The notes: a model not told the origin generated them from the sequence alone. A DNA stretch of 34,349 bases from Candidatus Rokuibacteriota bacterium (GCA_003221615.1 QHSQ01000156.1:1-34349), one strand, 5' to 3'; positions 1-8,258 are shown, counted from the stretch's first letter. Program-made: numbers and translations.

Positions 1-2
1 TC

Positions 3-1073
3 GCGTTCCTGGCCGTGCTCGGCCTCGTCGCCGTGGCCGTCCCAGCGCGATTCATCGGTGAGCACTGCTTCAGCGTTCGAACACAGCCGAGCGAGCGTTC
101 GCCCGAGATCGTGCGCGCCACGGCCGACCTGGGCGGCTATCTCCGCAACGGCTCGGCGACGTTCCTCACCTTGCCGGAGTGGTACGTCGTGTACAGCGCC
201 GAGGAGTACGCGGCGTTCGTCAAATCACGAGCGCCGAGCCGGTTTCCCTACTTCGCCGCCATCGGACAGTACTGGCGCTACTACTCGGCGGCGTGTCGGG
301 CCACCAAGCGCGTCTACGCGTTCGACGCGAGCACGCACCTGATCCTGGCGTTGACCGGTCTGGGGTTCTCGGTCGACAACACCATCAAGGGCTCCTACGA
401 GAGCACCGTCGGCGTGGTCACGGAGGGGATCGGCTTCTACCACACCGAAGAGGACGTGTTCGCCCGACGAACCGCGCGCCAGTACGCGGAGCTCCTGCAC
501 ACGGTCCCGTGGTACGACTTCCCCTTCGAGGGAAGGCTCGAGGCTCTCTGGAGAGAGACTCCGCTGTGGGGCCTCGACGTCATCCGGAAGTGGGAACGAC
601 GATTCTCCCTGAGCGCCGAATACTCGCTGAAGGCGACGTATGCGGGAATCATCCGGCTGGGCACCCACCCGGTCCAGCAACCGCAAGACCTGGTCATCCA
701 CGCCTGGATCGACGAGGCGCCCGATCGCATCTTCGACGACGACCGGATCCGCAAGATCAAGTCGGTGGACGCCCGGTCCTCGATCGTCACGATCCCACGC
801 CACGAAGCCTTCACGCCGATCGTGATAGGGCTGGTGAAGCAGGGCGTGCGGTTCCGCGAGCTCGCCGGCAACGACGAAATTCTTCTGACCGCGATGGCGC
901 CGAGCGCTCTCGATGTTCGGCTCGCCACGGCCGAGATCTTGCTGAAGGAGCCGCTCCTGACCAATCCGGGAGCAACGCGCATCGCGGCGAAAGCGCCCGT
1001 GGCCTCGCTGCGCGCGGTCCTGACCGAGTTGACGACCCGCGGCGCCACGATCGAACGCATCTACGACTACTGA
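3..1073 (+). CDS. Unrecognised membrane-anchored protein, 5' end outside the window
   Basis: The frame is open from the window edge, so the gene probably begins upstream; the first possible start inside is GTG at 15. The visible N-terminus (AFLAVLGLVAVAVPARF) is a hydrophobic stretch that looks like the end of a signal anchor, so the rest (about 330 residues) is probably extracytoplasmic. The body is rich in Tyr and Trp, with a conspicuous segment TFLTLPEWYVVYSAEEYAAF near residue 50 and FPYFAAIGQYWRYYSA near residue 80. I recognise no catalytic motif and do not assign a function. The TGA stop (1071-1073) is the first part of a large palindrome, and the next gene converges on it from the other strand. 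GC-rich third positions across the whole length support it as a real gene. Confidence 0.8.
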   Translation, partial: AFLAVLGLVAVAVPARFIGEHCFSVRTQPSERSPEIVRATADLGGYLRNGSATFLTLPEWYVVYSAEEYAAFVKSRAPSRFPYFAAIGQYWRYYSAACRATKRVYAFDASTHLILALTGLGFSVDNTIKGSYESTVGVVTEGIGFYHTEEDVFARRTARQYAELLHTVPWYDFPFEGRLEALWRETPLWGLDVIRKWERRFSLSAEYSLKATYAGIIRLGTHPVQQPQDLVIHAWIDEAPDRIFDDDRIRKIKSVDARSSIVTIPRHEAFTPIVIGLVKQGVRFRELAGNDEILLTAMAPSALDVRLATAEILLKEPLLTNPGATRIAAKAPVASLRAVLTELTTRGATIERIYDY

Positions 1074-1201
1074 GCAGGCTGCGGAAAAGGGCCCATCTGC
1101 TTCGTTGGCACCCTCGGCAGCACGCTCACCGTACAGAGAGTACGGCTCGCGTGCTGCCTTCGGGCGCCGCCTCGCAGCTGGGCCCTTTTTCGCAGCCTGC
1201 T
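1073..1201. repeat. 129-bp imperfect palindrome (interspersed-repeat or MITE-like) between convergent genes
   Basis: Two 62-bp arms (1073-1134 and 1140-1201) are reverse complements at 46 of 62 positions without any gap, separated by a 5-base loop AGAGA. The outer part is strongest: AGCAGGCTGC, then GGGCCC inside, pairing with GGGCCC and GCAGCCTGCT. The inner tip GTAC/GTAC and GGCAGCACGC also pair. On transcripts from either side the arms could form a long hairpin, and the right arm contains CCCTTTTT, so it may act as a bidirectional terminator. Its outer bases overlap the stop codons of both neighbours (TGA 1071-1073; TAG on the - strand at 1202-1200). No second copy is present in this window. 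Confidence 0.8.
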
Positions 1202-2240
1202 AGAGGCGGGAGGCGATCAGGGCCCACGCGGAATCGGCGAGGGGTCGCGCGCGGCGGCCGCGCTCCTGGGCGTTCGGGTCGTTCGCGGTTCCCGCGACGA
1301 CGCGTCCCATGATGCCCTGGGCGATCGCGGCCAGCCTGAACATGGCGAACGCCAGACAAAACTCCCAGTCGGCGATGGCGCCGCGTCCCGCCCGCCGACA
1401 GTAGTCGGCGACGTAGTCCGCCTCGCCCGGGATCCCGAGCTCGGTCAGGTCCTTGTCGGCGAGCCCTTCCCATTCACGCGTGAAGCGATAGGGCAAACAG
1501 AAGTAGGCGAGGTCGGCGAGCGGATGGCCGAGCGTCGAGAGCTCCCAGTCGAGCACGGCGACGACGCGGGGCTCGGTCGGATGGATGATCACGTTGCCGA
1601 GCCTGAAATCGCCGTGGACGAGCGTCGTCTCGTCACCGGCCGGGATGTGCTCGGGCAGCCACGGGATGAGTCGCTCCATCGACTCGATCTTCTCGGTCTC
1701 CGAGGCGCGGTACTGCTGGGTCCACCGGTGGATCTGGCGCGCGAAGTAGTTGCCCGGCCGCCCGAAGTCGGCGAGGCCGAGCGCCTGCCAGTCGGCGGTG
1801 TGCAGCCGCGCCAGCACGTCGATGAGCGATTCGTAGATCGCGTGGCGCTCGCGCGGCGTGACGCTCGGGATCGCCGGGTCGGTGACGATCCGTCCGTGCA
1901 CACAATCCATGACGTAGAACGCGGTGCCGATGACCGAGTCGTCCTCGCACAGCACGAACGTCCGCGGCACGGGAAACCCGGCCTTGCCGAGCGCCGTGAT
2001 GACCCGGTACTCACGATCGACGGCGTGCGCCGAGGGCAGGAGCTTGCCCGGCGGCTTCCGGCGCAGAACATACTCGCAGCCGCCGGCCGACACGTGATAG
2101 GTCGGATTCGACTGGCCACCGCGGAACTGGCGCACCTCGAGCGAGCCGCCGAAGCCTTCGACGTGGGCGCGCAGGTAACGTTCGAGCGCGGCGACGTCGA
2201 ATCGGTGCGCTTCTTGGACCTCGGCGGTCTGCGCGATCAT
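1200..2240 (-). CDS. Phosphotransferase family protein (APH / ACAD10-11 N-terminal type)
   Basis: The 346-residue protein has the aminoglycoside-phosphotransferase/choline-kinase fold. The nucleotide-loop region is FRGGQSNPTYHV (about 39-50), followed by the ATP-binding Arg/Lys stretch YVLRRKPPG (58-66). The catalytic loop is LVHGDFRLGN (207-216; Asp211 catalytic, Asn216 metal-binding) and the metal-binding DWE is at 231-233. This subfamily resembles the kinase domain fused to acyl-CoA dehydrogenase in animal ACAD10/ACAD11, so a small hydroxylated acid or acyl-CoA is a more likely substrate than an antibiotic; that is inference. The ATG at 2240 is preceded by GAGAGGAG at about ten bases. The gene stands alone, with its stop inside the palindrome. 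Confidence 0.9.
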   Translation of the reverse strand: MIAQTAEVQEAHRFDVAALERYLRAHVEGFGGSLEVRQFRGGQSNPTYHVSAGGCEYVLRRKPPGKLLPSAHAVDREYRVITALGKAGFPVPRTFVLCEDDSVIGTAFYVMDCVHGRIVTDPAIPSVTPRERHAIYESLIDVLARLHTADWQALGLADFGRPGNYFARQIHRWTQQYRASETEKIESMERLIPWLPEHIPAGDETTLVHGDFRLGNVIIHPTEPRVVAVLDWELSTLGHPLADLAYFCLPYRFTREWEGLADKDLTELGIPGEADYVADYCRRAGRGAIADWEFCLAFAMFRLAAIAQGIMGRVVAGTANDPNAQERGRRARPLADSAWALIASRL

Positions 2241-2283
2241 CTCGCTGCGTCTCCTCTCGGGCGCGCGTCAGTATCCCACAAAG

Positions 2284-2760
2284 TCAGTGGCCGTTACCGC
2301 GAACCGCCTCGCCCAGCGCCACCGCGAGATTGTGGCGGGCGCCGGTGAGACGTGGATGCACCGCGAGAGCGCGCCGGAACATCGCCGCCGCCTCGCGGTG
2401 GCGGCCGAGCGCCATGTAGCAGAGCCCGGCGCCCGACAGCGCGCCGAAGTGATGCGGGTTGCGCGTGAGCGTCCCCTCGCAGTCGGCGATCGAGCCCTCG
2501 TAGTTCTCGGCCACGTAGCGGACGGTCGCGCGCTTGTTCCACCCCTCGGCGAACGTGGGAGCCCGCGCGATCACCCGCGCGAAGATGGCCTCGGCGCCGC
2601 CGAAGTCCCGGCGCTCCATGACGGCCACGCCCTCGCGGAGGAGCGCGTCGATCTCGCGGTCGCCCGAGCGGTGCCACATCTCCCACAGCGCCGCCTCGGC
2701 GCGGGCCGCCGCGTTCGCGTCGCCTCCGAGCAGTGCCTTCAAGCCTTCGTCTTCGGTCAT
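2284..2760 (-). CDS. Tetratricopeptide-repeat protein
   Basis: From ATG 2760 the product is 158 residues. After a helical N-terminus (ALLGGDANAAARAEAALWEM) come about three TPR units: residues ~40-70 (LLREGVAVMERRDFGGAEAI), ~72-105 (APTFAEGWNKRATVRYVAEN) and ~106-140 (NPHHFGALSGAGLCYMALGR, then FRRALAVHP). TPRs mediate protein-protein contacts; no enzymatic domain is present. The frame is open further, with another ATG at 2814 that would overlap the divergent SDR start. I prefer 2760 because GGGG lies just upstream of it, whereas 2814 has no ribosome binding site. There is no signal peptide from either start, so it is probably cytoplasmic. Confidence 0.75.
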   Translation of the reverse strand: MTEDEGLKALLGGDANAAARAEAALWEMWHRSGDREIDALLREGVAVMERRDFGGAEAIFARVIARAPTFAEGWNKRATVRYVAENYEGSIADCEGTLTRNPHHFGALSGAGLCYMALGRHREAAAMFRRALAVHPRLTGARHNLAVALGEAVRGNGH

Positions 2761-2812
2761 GTCGCCCCAAGCTTGCGTCGAGTCGGCGCCAAGAGCAAGA
2801 TGGGCGTCTGTC

Positions 2813-4279
2813 ATGACGGCGCGGTTCACCGGGAAGGTCGTGCTCATCACGGGGGGCGCGGGCGGCATCGGGCGGGCCGCCGCCGTACGCTTCGCGTCGG
2901 AGGGAGCGCGCGTGGTGCTCGTCGATCTCGCCGCGGCGACGCTTCGGCAGAGCGTGGCCGCCGTCGAGAAGGTCGACGGCGAGGTCCTCGCCGTGGACGC
3001 CGACGTGACCAGGCTCGCCGACGTCGAGCGCTACGCGAAGACGGCGGTCGACCGGTTCGGCACCATCGACGTCTTCTTCAACAACGCCGGCGTCCTCGGC
3101 GCACTGAAGCCGCTGGTCGACTACCCCGAAGAGACGTTCGACCGGGTGATCGCCGTCAACCTCAAGGCCGTCTGGCTCGGGATGAAGGTCGTCACGCCGC
3201 TGCTGCGCGCCCGCGGCGGCGGCGCGATCGTGAACACCGCCTCGATCGCGGGCCTGCGGGGCTCGCCGAACATCATCGCGTACACCGCGAGCAAGCACGC
3301 GGTCGTCGGGATGACGCGCGCCGCCTCGCTCGAGCTGGCGCGCCACAACATCCGCGTCAACGCCGTGTGCCCGGCGCCGATCGAGACACCGATGGCCCAA
3401 CAGCTCGAGACCGAGATCAAGCGCCTGACCTCCTCCCTCGAGGCCGGCGGGCATCGCGTGATTCCGCTCGTGCGTCGGGCGCCGCGCCCTGACGAAGACG
3501 CGCTCGGCTGGGACCCAGCTTCGGGAGCCATCTCACCCGCCGGTCCGGCCGTCGGCGACGCGATCGTCCACCTCGCCGGCGAGAGCATCATGGGCGTCCG
3601 ATGGACGTCGGCGAAGAAGCGGCGCATTCGCGAGAGCCGCACGACCGCCACTCGGCTCCTGGTCCAGACACTGACCCGGCTCGCGAAGCCGCCCGCTGTC
3701 CTCGTCTGCGCTTCGGGGATCGGCTACTACGGCAGCCGGGGAGACGAGATGCTGACCGAAGAGAGCCGGCCGGGCACGGGCTTTCTGGCCGAGGTTGGTC
3801 GGGACTGGGAAGCCGCCACAGCCCCGGCGATCGCCCAGGGGATACGCGTGGTGAACCTGAGGCTGGGCGTCGTGCTGAGCGAACACGGCGGCGCGCTCGC
3901 CAAGATGCTGACACCGTTTCGACTGGGCATGGGCGGCGTCATCGGCGACGGCGCGCAGTGGATGAGCTGGATCGCCCTCGACGACGTGGTGGGTGCGATC
4001 CGCCACGCGCTCGCGACCGATGCCCTTCGCGGACCCGTGAACGCTGTCGCACCTGCGCCCGTGACCAACGCCGAGTTCACCCGCGCCTTGGGCCGCGTGC
4101 TCGAGCGCCCCACCCTGGTGCCTCTGCCCGCGTTCGCCGCGCGGCTCGCCCTGGGAGAGATGGCCGACGAGTTACTGCTGACTAGCCAGCGCGTCGTGCC
4201 CGCGCGGCTTCAGGCGAGTGGCTACAGGTTCCGCTATACGACCCTCGAGGGTGCGCTTCGCGGCGTGCTGGCTCGGTAG
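2813..4279 (+). CDS. Chimeric oxidoreductase: truncated SDR fused to truncated TIGR01777-family epimerase
   Basis: ATG 2813 opens a 488-residue frame. Residues 1-203 are a classical short-chain dehydrogenase: the NAD-binding TGGAGGIG (13-20), NNAG (90-93) and catalytic Ser144, Tyr157 and Lys161. It stops at ETPMAQQLETEIK, so the C-terminal ~50 residues of the family (the segment ending in the DGG motif) are missing. From about residue 206 the protein is a TIGR01777/YfcH-like NAD(P)-epimerase (LEAGGHRVIPLVRR; HLAGESIMGVRWTSAKKRRI; SGIGYYGSRGDE) with its DUF1731-type C-terminus, but it lacks the first ~15 residues that carry GxxGxxG. The pattern fits one in-frame deletion joining two adjacent genes at about nt 3410-3433, or an assembly join. 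Activity of either half is doubtful. It ends two bases before the convergent inhibitor gene. Confidence 0.85.
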   Translation: MTARFTGKVVLITGGAGGIGRAAAVRFASEGARVVLVDLAAATLRQSVAAVEKVDGEVLAVDADVTRLADVERYAKTAVDRFGTIDVFFNNAGVLGALKPLVDYPEETFDRVIAVNLKAVWLGMKVVTPLLRARGGGAIVNTASIAGLRGSPNIIAYTASKHAVVGMTRAASLELARHNIRVNAVCPAPIETPMAQQLETEIKRLTSSLEAGGHRVIPLVRRAPRPDEDALGWDPASGAISPAGPAVGDAIVHLAGESIMGVRWTSAKKRRIRESRTTATRLLVQTLTRLAKPPAVLVCASGIGYYGSRGDEMLTEESRPGTGFLAEVGRDWEAATAPAIAQGIRVVNLRLGVVLSEHGGALAKMLTPFRLGMGGVIGDGAQWMSWIALDDVVGAIRHALATDALRGPVNAVAPAPVTNAEFTRALGRVLERPTLVPLPAFAARLALGEMADELLLTSQRVVPARLQASGYRFRYTTLEGALRGVLAR

Positions 4280-4281
4280 CC

Positions 4282-4746
4282 TCAGCGGACGGTGACCGTG
4301 AACGAGAGCTGTCGCCCGGGCGGCGCGTCAGATTCCCATGGAAGGCAGTAGTCGAAGCGCAGGGTCTGCCGCCCCTTCCGCGCCAGCGAGAATCGCCAGA
4401 TCTCGATGCCAGGCGCGCCCATACCGGCGCCCGCTGGATTTCGCTCGACTGCCGGCGGACCCTCCAGCTTCAGCACGTCGGCCGGCGCGGCGGCGAGCGA
4501 CCATCGATAACCCGTCGCCGGATTGCTCGGCAGACGGACGAGCAGCCCCTGATCCGACCGGAGCTCGATCGTGCGTCCGGCGCTCTCCGGCGTGATCGTC
4601 ACCAATCCTCCCCCAGGGGATTCGCGGAGCGCGATCGAGGAGCACGCCGCCAGCAGGAAGAGCAGGACCGTCGACGCGGTGAGCGCACCGACGCGCTCGA
4701 GGTGGTCGCACGATCGGGGGTGGAGAGTGCGCGCCCGGCGGATCAG
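4282..4746 (-). CDS. Chagasin-type (I42) protease inhibitor, probable lipoprotein
   Basis: The core (4605-4282) has the inhibitor I42 fold signature: LPSNPATGYRW matches the family NPTTGYxW loop, followed by GMGAPGIEIWRF and a strand ending FDYCLPW in place of the usual RPW loop. Such proteins inhibit papain-like cysteine proteases. The reading frame continues upstream of the TTG at 4605 and encodes a lipoprotein leader, ALTASTVLLFLLAACSS, with lipobox LAAC. This indicates an outer- or periplasmic-membrane lipoprotein and means the true start lies upstream. There is no ATG, GTG or TTG in frame there; CTG at 4746, overlapping the TGA of the upstream aminopeptidase (4745-4743), is the best candidate and would be translationally coupled. 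The start is therefore uncertain; the domain call is firmer. Confidence 0.7.
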   Translation of the reverse strand: MIRRARTLHPRSCDHLERVGALTASTVLLFLLAACSSIALRESPGGGLVTITPESAGRTIELRSDQGLLVRLPSNPATGYRWSLAAAPADVLKLEGPPAVERNPAGAGMGAPGIEIWRFSLARKGRQTLRFDYCLPWESDAPPGRQLSFTVTVR

Positions 4747-6200
4747 AGGCGCGGCAGGCGCGAGGGCTCGGCGCAGGCGCGCTCGACCTCGTCCACCGTC
4801 TTCGGGGTGCCCGCGGTGAGGACGTCGCAGCCGGAATCAGTGATCAGCACGTCGTCCTCGATGCGGATGCCGATGCCCCGCAGCTCGCGCGGGACGGCGT
4901 GCGTGATCTTCTCGGCCTTCGCCTTCTCTTCCTCCTCGATCTTCCTGGCGGCGCCGGCGCCAAGTCGAAGGCGGCGCTCCCACGACTCGTCCTCGTTGTA
5001 CTCGCGCAGGTGGAACGTCGCCGTCTCGCGCTCGGGGTCGAAGTAGAGCCCGGGCTCGACCGTCAGCACCATGCCGGGCTCGAGCACGCGCGACTTGCGG
5101 TCGATCCGATAGTCGCCGACGTCGTGCACGTCCATGCCGAGCCAGTGCCCGGTGCCGTGCATGTAGAACTCGCGGTAGTGGTGCATCGCGAGCGACTCGT
5201 CGACCCCTCGCGGCAGCGCGCCGAGCGCCACGAGCCCCTCGGTCAGCACGCGCCGCGCCGCCTCGTGCACCGCCTCGTAGCGGTGGCCCGGACGCGCGGC
5301 CGCGATGCCGGCCAGCTGCGCGCGCAGCACGATCTCATAGACCGCCCGCTGGGCGACGGTGAAGCGCCCGTTGACCGGGAACGTGCGCGTGATGTCGGCC
5401 GAGTGATAACCCCACTCGCAGCCGGCATCGATCAGGAGCAGGTCGCCGTCCTCCATCTTCCGGTTGTTCTCGCTGTAGTGGAGGATGCACGCGTTGGCGC
5501 CCGAGGCCACGATTGACGGATAGCCGTTGCGCGGCGAGCCGCTCACGCGGAACACGTGCTCGAGCGCCGCCTGCACCTGGTACTCGTAGAGCCCGGGCCG
5601 CGCGTACCGCATCGCCTCGATGTGCGCGTCACGGCTGATCTCGCAGGCGCGGCGATGGCGCATGAGCTCGGCGGGCGAGCGGCGCAGCCGCAGCTCGTTC
5701 AGGATCGGGCCGGGGTCCTCGATCCGGACCGGCGCCGCATAGCCGCGGGCGCGCGCGGCCCGCAGATCGCCGACCAGCCGCGTGACCCGGCCGTCGAAGC
5801 CGCCGCTACCCAGGCGGTAGAAGATCGCCGGCCGGTCGACCATGTATTCGCGGAGCTTGGCGTCGAGCCGGTCGATCGTGTAGGCGGCGTCCGCGCCATA
5901 GGTCGCAATCGCGCCCTCGACACCCGCGCGGCGGCCGTTCCAGATCTCCATCTCGCGGTCGCGGGGCCGCACGAAGAGCACGAAGCGCTCCTTGGCGTCT
6001 GCCGGGTTGAATACGGCGACGGCGTCGGGCTCGTCGAACCCGGTCAGGAAGAAGAAATCGGAGGCCTGGCGGAACTCGTAGTTGACGTCCCCGTTGCGCT
6101 GGATCTCGCGGGCACCGGGGATGATCGCCAGGCCATCTCCGATGGCCGCCGCGAATCGCTGCCGCCGCTCGACGAAGGGGGCTGGATCGAATGGGCTCAT
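4743..6200 (-). CDS. pepP: Xaa-Pro aminopeptidase (M24B), PepP-like
   Basis: This is a 485-residue cytoplasmic metallo-aminopeptidase that releases N-terminal residues preceding proline. Residues 1-165 form the creatinase-N/AMP_N domain, with the typical SDFFFLTGFDEPDAV. The M24 'pita-bread' domain follows. The metal ligands are all visible: Asp258 (LIDAG), Asp269 (SADITRTF), His352 (HGTGHWLG), Glu382 (TVEPGLYF) and Glu448 (GIRIEDD), with His348 and His359 also in place. Between Glu382 and Glu448 there are about 43 more residues than in E. coli PepP, including a charged helical stretch (KIEEEEKAKAEKI). ATG 6200 is chosen because it gives the family N-terminus; the frame is open further upstream but overlaps the divergent flavin oxidoreductase. 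The inhibitor lipoprotein gene follows with overlap. Confidence 0.93.
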   Translation of the reverse strand: MSPFDPAPFVERRQRFAAAIGDGLAIIPGAREIQRNGDVNYEFRQASDFFFLTGFDEPDAVAVFNPADAKERFVLFVRPRDREMEIWNGRRAGVEGAIATYGADAAYTIDRLDAKLREYMVDRPAIFYRLGSGGFDGRVTRLVGDLRAARARGYAAPVRIEDPGPILNELRLRRSPAELMRHRRACEISRDAHIEAMRYARPGLYEYQVQAALEHVFRVSGSPRNGYPSIVASGANACILHYSENNRKMEDGDLLLIDAGCEWGYHSADITRTFPVNGRFTVAQRAVYEIVLRAQLAGIAAARPGHRYEAVHEAARRVLTEGLVALGALPRGVDESLAMHHYREFYMHGTGHWLGMDVHDVGDYRIDRKSRVLEPGMVLTVEPGLYFDPERETATFHLREYNEDESWERRLRLGAGAARKIEEEEKAKAEKITHAVPRELRGIGIRIEDDVLITDSGCDVLTAGTPKTVDEVERACAEPSRLPRL

Positions 6201-6236
6201 CGGCGCAATAATACAACGGCGAAGGGGGAGCGTCCC

Positions 6237-7379
6237 ATGCACGTTGGAATGGCGGCCGTGTTCCAGAACCCGGGCAAGGCGCGATCGGACCGGGAAGTCT
6301 ATCGAAACGAGCTCAAGCTGGCCGACCTCGCCGAGCCGCTCGGCTTCGAGTCGATCTGGGGTGTCGAGCATCACTTCACCGACTACACGATGTGCCCGGA
6401 CGTCCTGCAATTCCTGACGTACATGGCCGGCCGCACCGAGCGCGCGCGCCTGGGCTCGATGGTGGTGGTGCTTCCGTGGCACGACCCGATGCGCGTGGCC
6501 GAGGAAGTGGCGATGCTCGACAATATTTCAGGCGGCCGGCTCATCCTGGGACTCGGGCGCGGCGCCGGCAAGGTGGAGTTCGACGGGTTCCGGCTCTCGA
6601 TGGACGAGTCACGCCAGCGCTTCGTGGAGTCCGCCGAGATGCTCCTGCGCGGGCTCGAGACGGGCCATTGCGAGTACGACGGCACCTTCGTCAAGCAGCC
6701 GCGTGCGGCGATCCGACCGGCGCCCTTCAAGTCGTTCCGCGGCCGCACCTACGCCGCGGCCGTCTCGCCCGAGTCGCTGCCGGTCATGGCCAAGCTCGGC
6801 GTCGGGATCCTCATCATTCCGCAGAAGCCCTGGAAAGAGGTCGCGAAAGAGCTCGAGACCTATCGCTCGATCTATCGAGACGTGAACGGCATCGATGCCC
6901 CGCCGCCGGTCTCCGCCGGCTGGACGTTCTGCGACGCGAGCCCGGCACGCGCCGAGGAGATGGCGCGCCGCTTCATCGGCGGCTACTACCAGACCGTGCT
7001 CGACCACTATCACTTCGAGGGCGATCACCTCGCCCACACGAAGGGCTACGAGTACTACGGCAAGATGGCCGAGAAGATCGCGCAGTACGGCACGGACACC
7101 GTGATCGACTATTTCATGAACTTGCAAGTGTGGGGCACGCCGGAGCAGTGCTACGAGAAGATCCTCGACATCCACGCGCGCACCGGCAACAGCCACTACA
7201 TCGGTGTCTTCAGCTATGCGGGGATGCCGTACGAGGACGCCGAGGCCAACATGCGTCTCTTCGCGCGCGAGGTCATGCCTGCGCTCAAGAAGCTCGACGT
7301 CGAGGCGCCGGCCGGTGCGCGCGTGCCGGTGGCGTCACGTGCGGGCCAGCCCGGGGACGTGGGGCTCCTCGGCTCATGA
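6237..7379 (+). CDS. LLM-class (luciferase-like) flavin-dependent monooxygenase
   Basis: This 380-residue TIM-barrel enzyme is of the bacterial luciferase / F420- or FMN-dependent family. Family features include GFESIWGVEHHF (about 40-51), LGSMVVVLPWHDPMRVAEEV, the DNISGGRLILGLGRG segment that contacts the flavin phosphate, and a C-terminal YFMNLQVWGTPEQCYEKILD. It probably oxygenates or reduces a small organic substrate with reduced flavin; the substrate cannot be read from sequence. ATG 6237 is preceded by AAGGGGGAG at a suitable distance. It is divergent from the aminopeptidase with only 36 bases between the two starts. Its TGA overlaps the ATG of nudC (ATGA at 7376-7379), so the two are translationally coupled. 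Confidence 0.9.
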   Translation: MHVGMAAVFQNPGKARSDREVYRNELKLADLAEPLGFESIWGVEHHFTDYTMCPDVLQFLTYMAGRTERARLGSMVVVLPWHDPMRVAEEVAMLDNISGGRLILGLGRGAGKVEFDGFRLSMDESRQRFVESAEMLLRGLETGHCEYDGTFVKQPRAAIRPAPFKSFRGRTYAAAVSPESLPVMAKLGVGILIIPQKPWKEVAKELETYRSIYRDVNGIDAPPPVSAGWTFCDASPARAEEMARRFIGGYYQTVLDHYHFEGDHLAHTKGYEYYGKMAEKIAQYGTDTVIDYFMNLQVWGTPEQCYEKILDIHARTGNSHYIGVFSYAGMPYEDAEANMRLFAREVMPALKKLDVEAPAGARVPVASRAGQPGDVGLLGS

Positions 7380-8239
7380 CCACCCCGCTCAGCGTCTACC
7401 TGCCGTTCAACATCGACTGCCTGCGCGGCGCGTTCGTTCCGGCCAAGCGGGGGACGAAGCCGCCGAGCGAGCGCGGCAACTGGCTCATCATCCAGGACCA
7501 GAAGCTCATCGTCGTTCCGGACGGCGACAGGTTCCGCCTGCCGGCGGGCGGGCGCCCGGCCAAGCTCGACGGCGCGCTCGGCGAGCCCATCTGGCTCGGC
7601 ACGCTCCGCGGTGACACCGAGTGCTGGGTGGCCTCGCTTCCCAAGGACGCCGTCGTCCCGGACGAATTCCAGCGCGAGACGCTCGTGCCGATGGCGGGCA
7701 CGCGTCTGCCCGACGATCTCCTCTCGCTCGGCGGGATGGCCATGCAGGCCCTCTGGTGGGAGTCGACGAGCGGCTTCTGCCCTCGCTGCGGCAATCCTAC
7801 CGAACGCCTGCCCGGTGAGTGGGGCAAGCTGTGTCCGAAGTGCAAATACGAACACTACCCCCACCTGCACCCGGCGGTCATCGTGGTGGTGCGCGACGGC
7901 GACCGCGTGCTGCTCGCCCGCAAGGCCATCTGGGCGCCCGGCCGCTACGCGCTCGTGGCCGGCTTCGTGGACAACGGCGAATCGCTCGAGGGCTGCGTCG
8001 CGCGCGAGGTGAAGGAAGAGGTTGGCGTCGACGTGAAGGACATCCGGTACGTCGGGAGCCAGAACTGGCCCTTCCCGAGTCAGCTGATGGTCGGCTTCGT
8101 CGCCACCTACGCCGGCGGCGAGATCAAGGTGGACGCCGAGGAGCTGGAAGACGCGCGCTGGTTTCCGAGCTCGAATCTCCCCAGCCTGCCCTCACGCCAC
8201 AGCATCTCGCGCTTCCTGATCGACAACTTCGCGCGCTGA
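7376..8239 (+). CDS. nudC: NAD(+) diphosphatase / RNA deNADding Nudix hydrolase NudC
   Basis: This 287-residue enzyme splits NAD(H) into NMN(H) and AMP and, in characterised homologues, removes NAD caps from RNA. The order is: N-terminal NudC domain; zinc ribbon with CPRC (135-138) and CPKC (153-156); then the Nudix domain. The Nudix box starts at Gly196 and reads GFVDNGESLEGCVAREVKEE, matching GX5EX7REUXEEXGU. It is followed by the NudC signature SQNWPFPSQLM (228-238), which differs from the usual SQPWPFP by one residue. The start overlaps the stop of the flavin monooxygenase by four bases. A pyridine-nucleotide housekeeping role next to a flavin oxidoreductase is plausible, but the coupling may only be co-transcription. 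Confidence 0.95.
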   Translation: MTTPLSVYLPFNIDCLRGAFVPAKRGTKPPSERGNWLIIQDQKLIVVPDGDRFRLPAGGRPAKLDGALGEPIWLGTLRGDTECWVASLPKDAVVPDEFQRETLVPMAGTRLPDDLLSLGGMAMQALWWESTSGFCPRCGNPTERLPGEWGKLCPKCKYEHYPHLHPAVIVVVRDGDRVLLARKAIWAPGRYALVAGFVDNGESLEGCVAREVKEEVGVDVKDIRYVGSQNWPFPSQLMVGFVATYAGGEIKVDAEELEDARWFPSSNLPSLPSRHSISRFLIDNFAR

Positions 8240-8258
8240 CCTTCCCGGGGGAGGAGCC

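Noticed and set aside
1073..1201. Insertion sequence or integron attC site
   Set aside because: No transposase or integrase gene and no second copy in the window; arms pair over their whole length, unlike an attC core. Kept as a palindromic repeat only.
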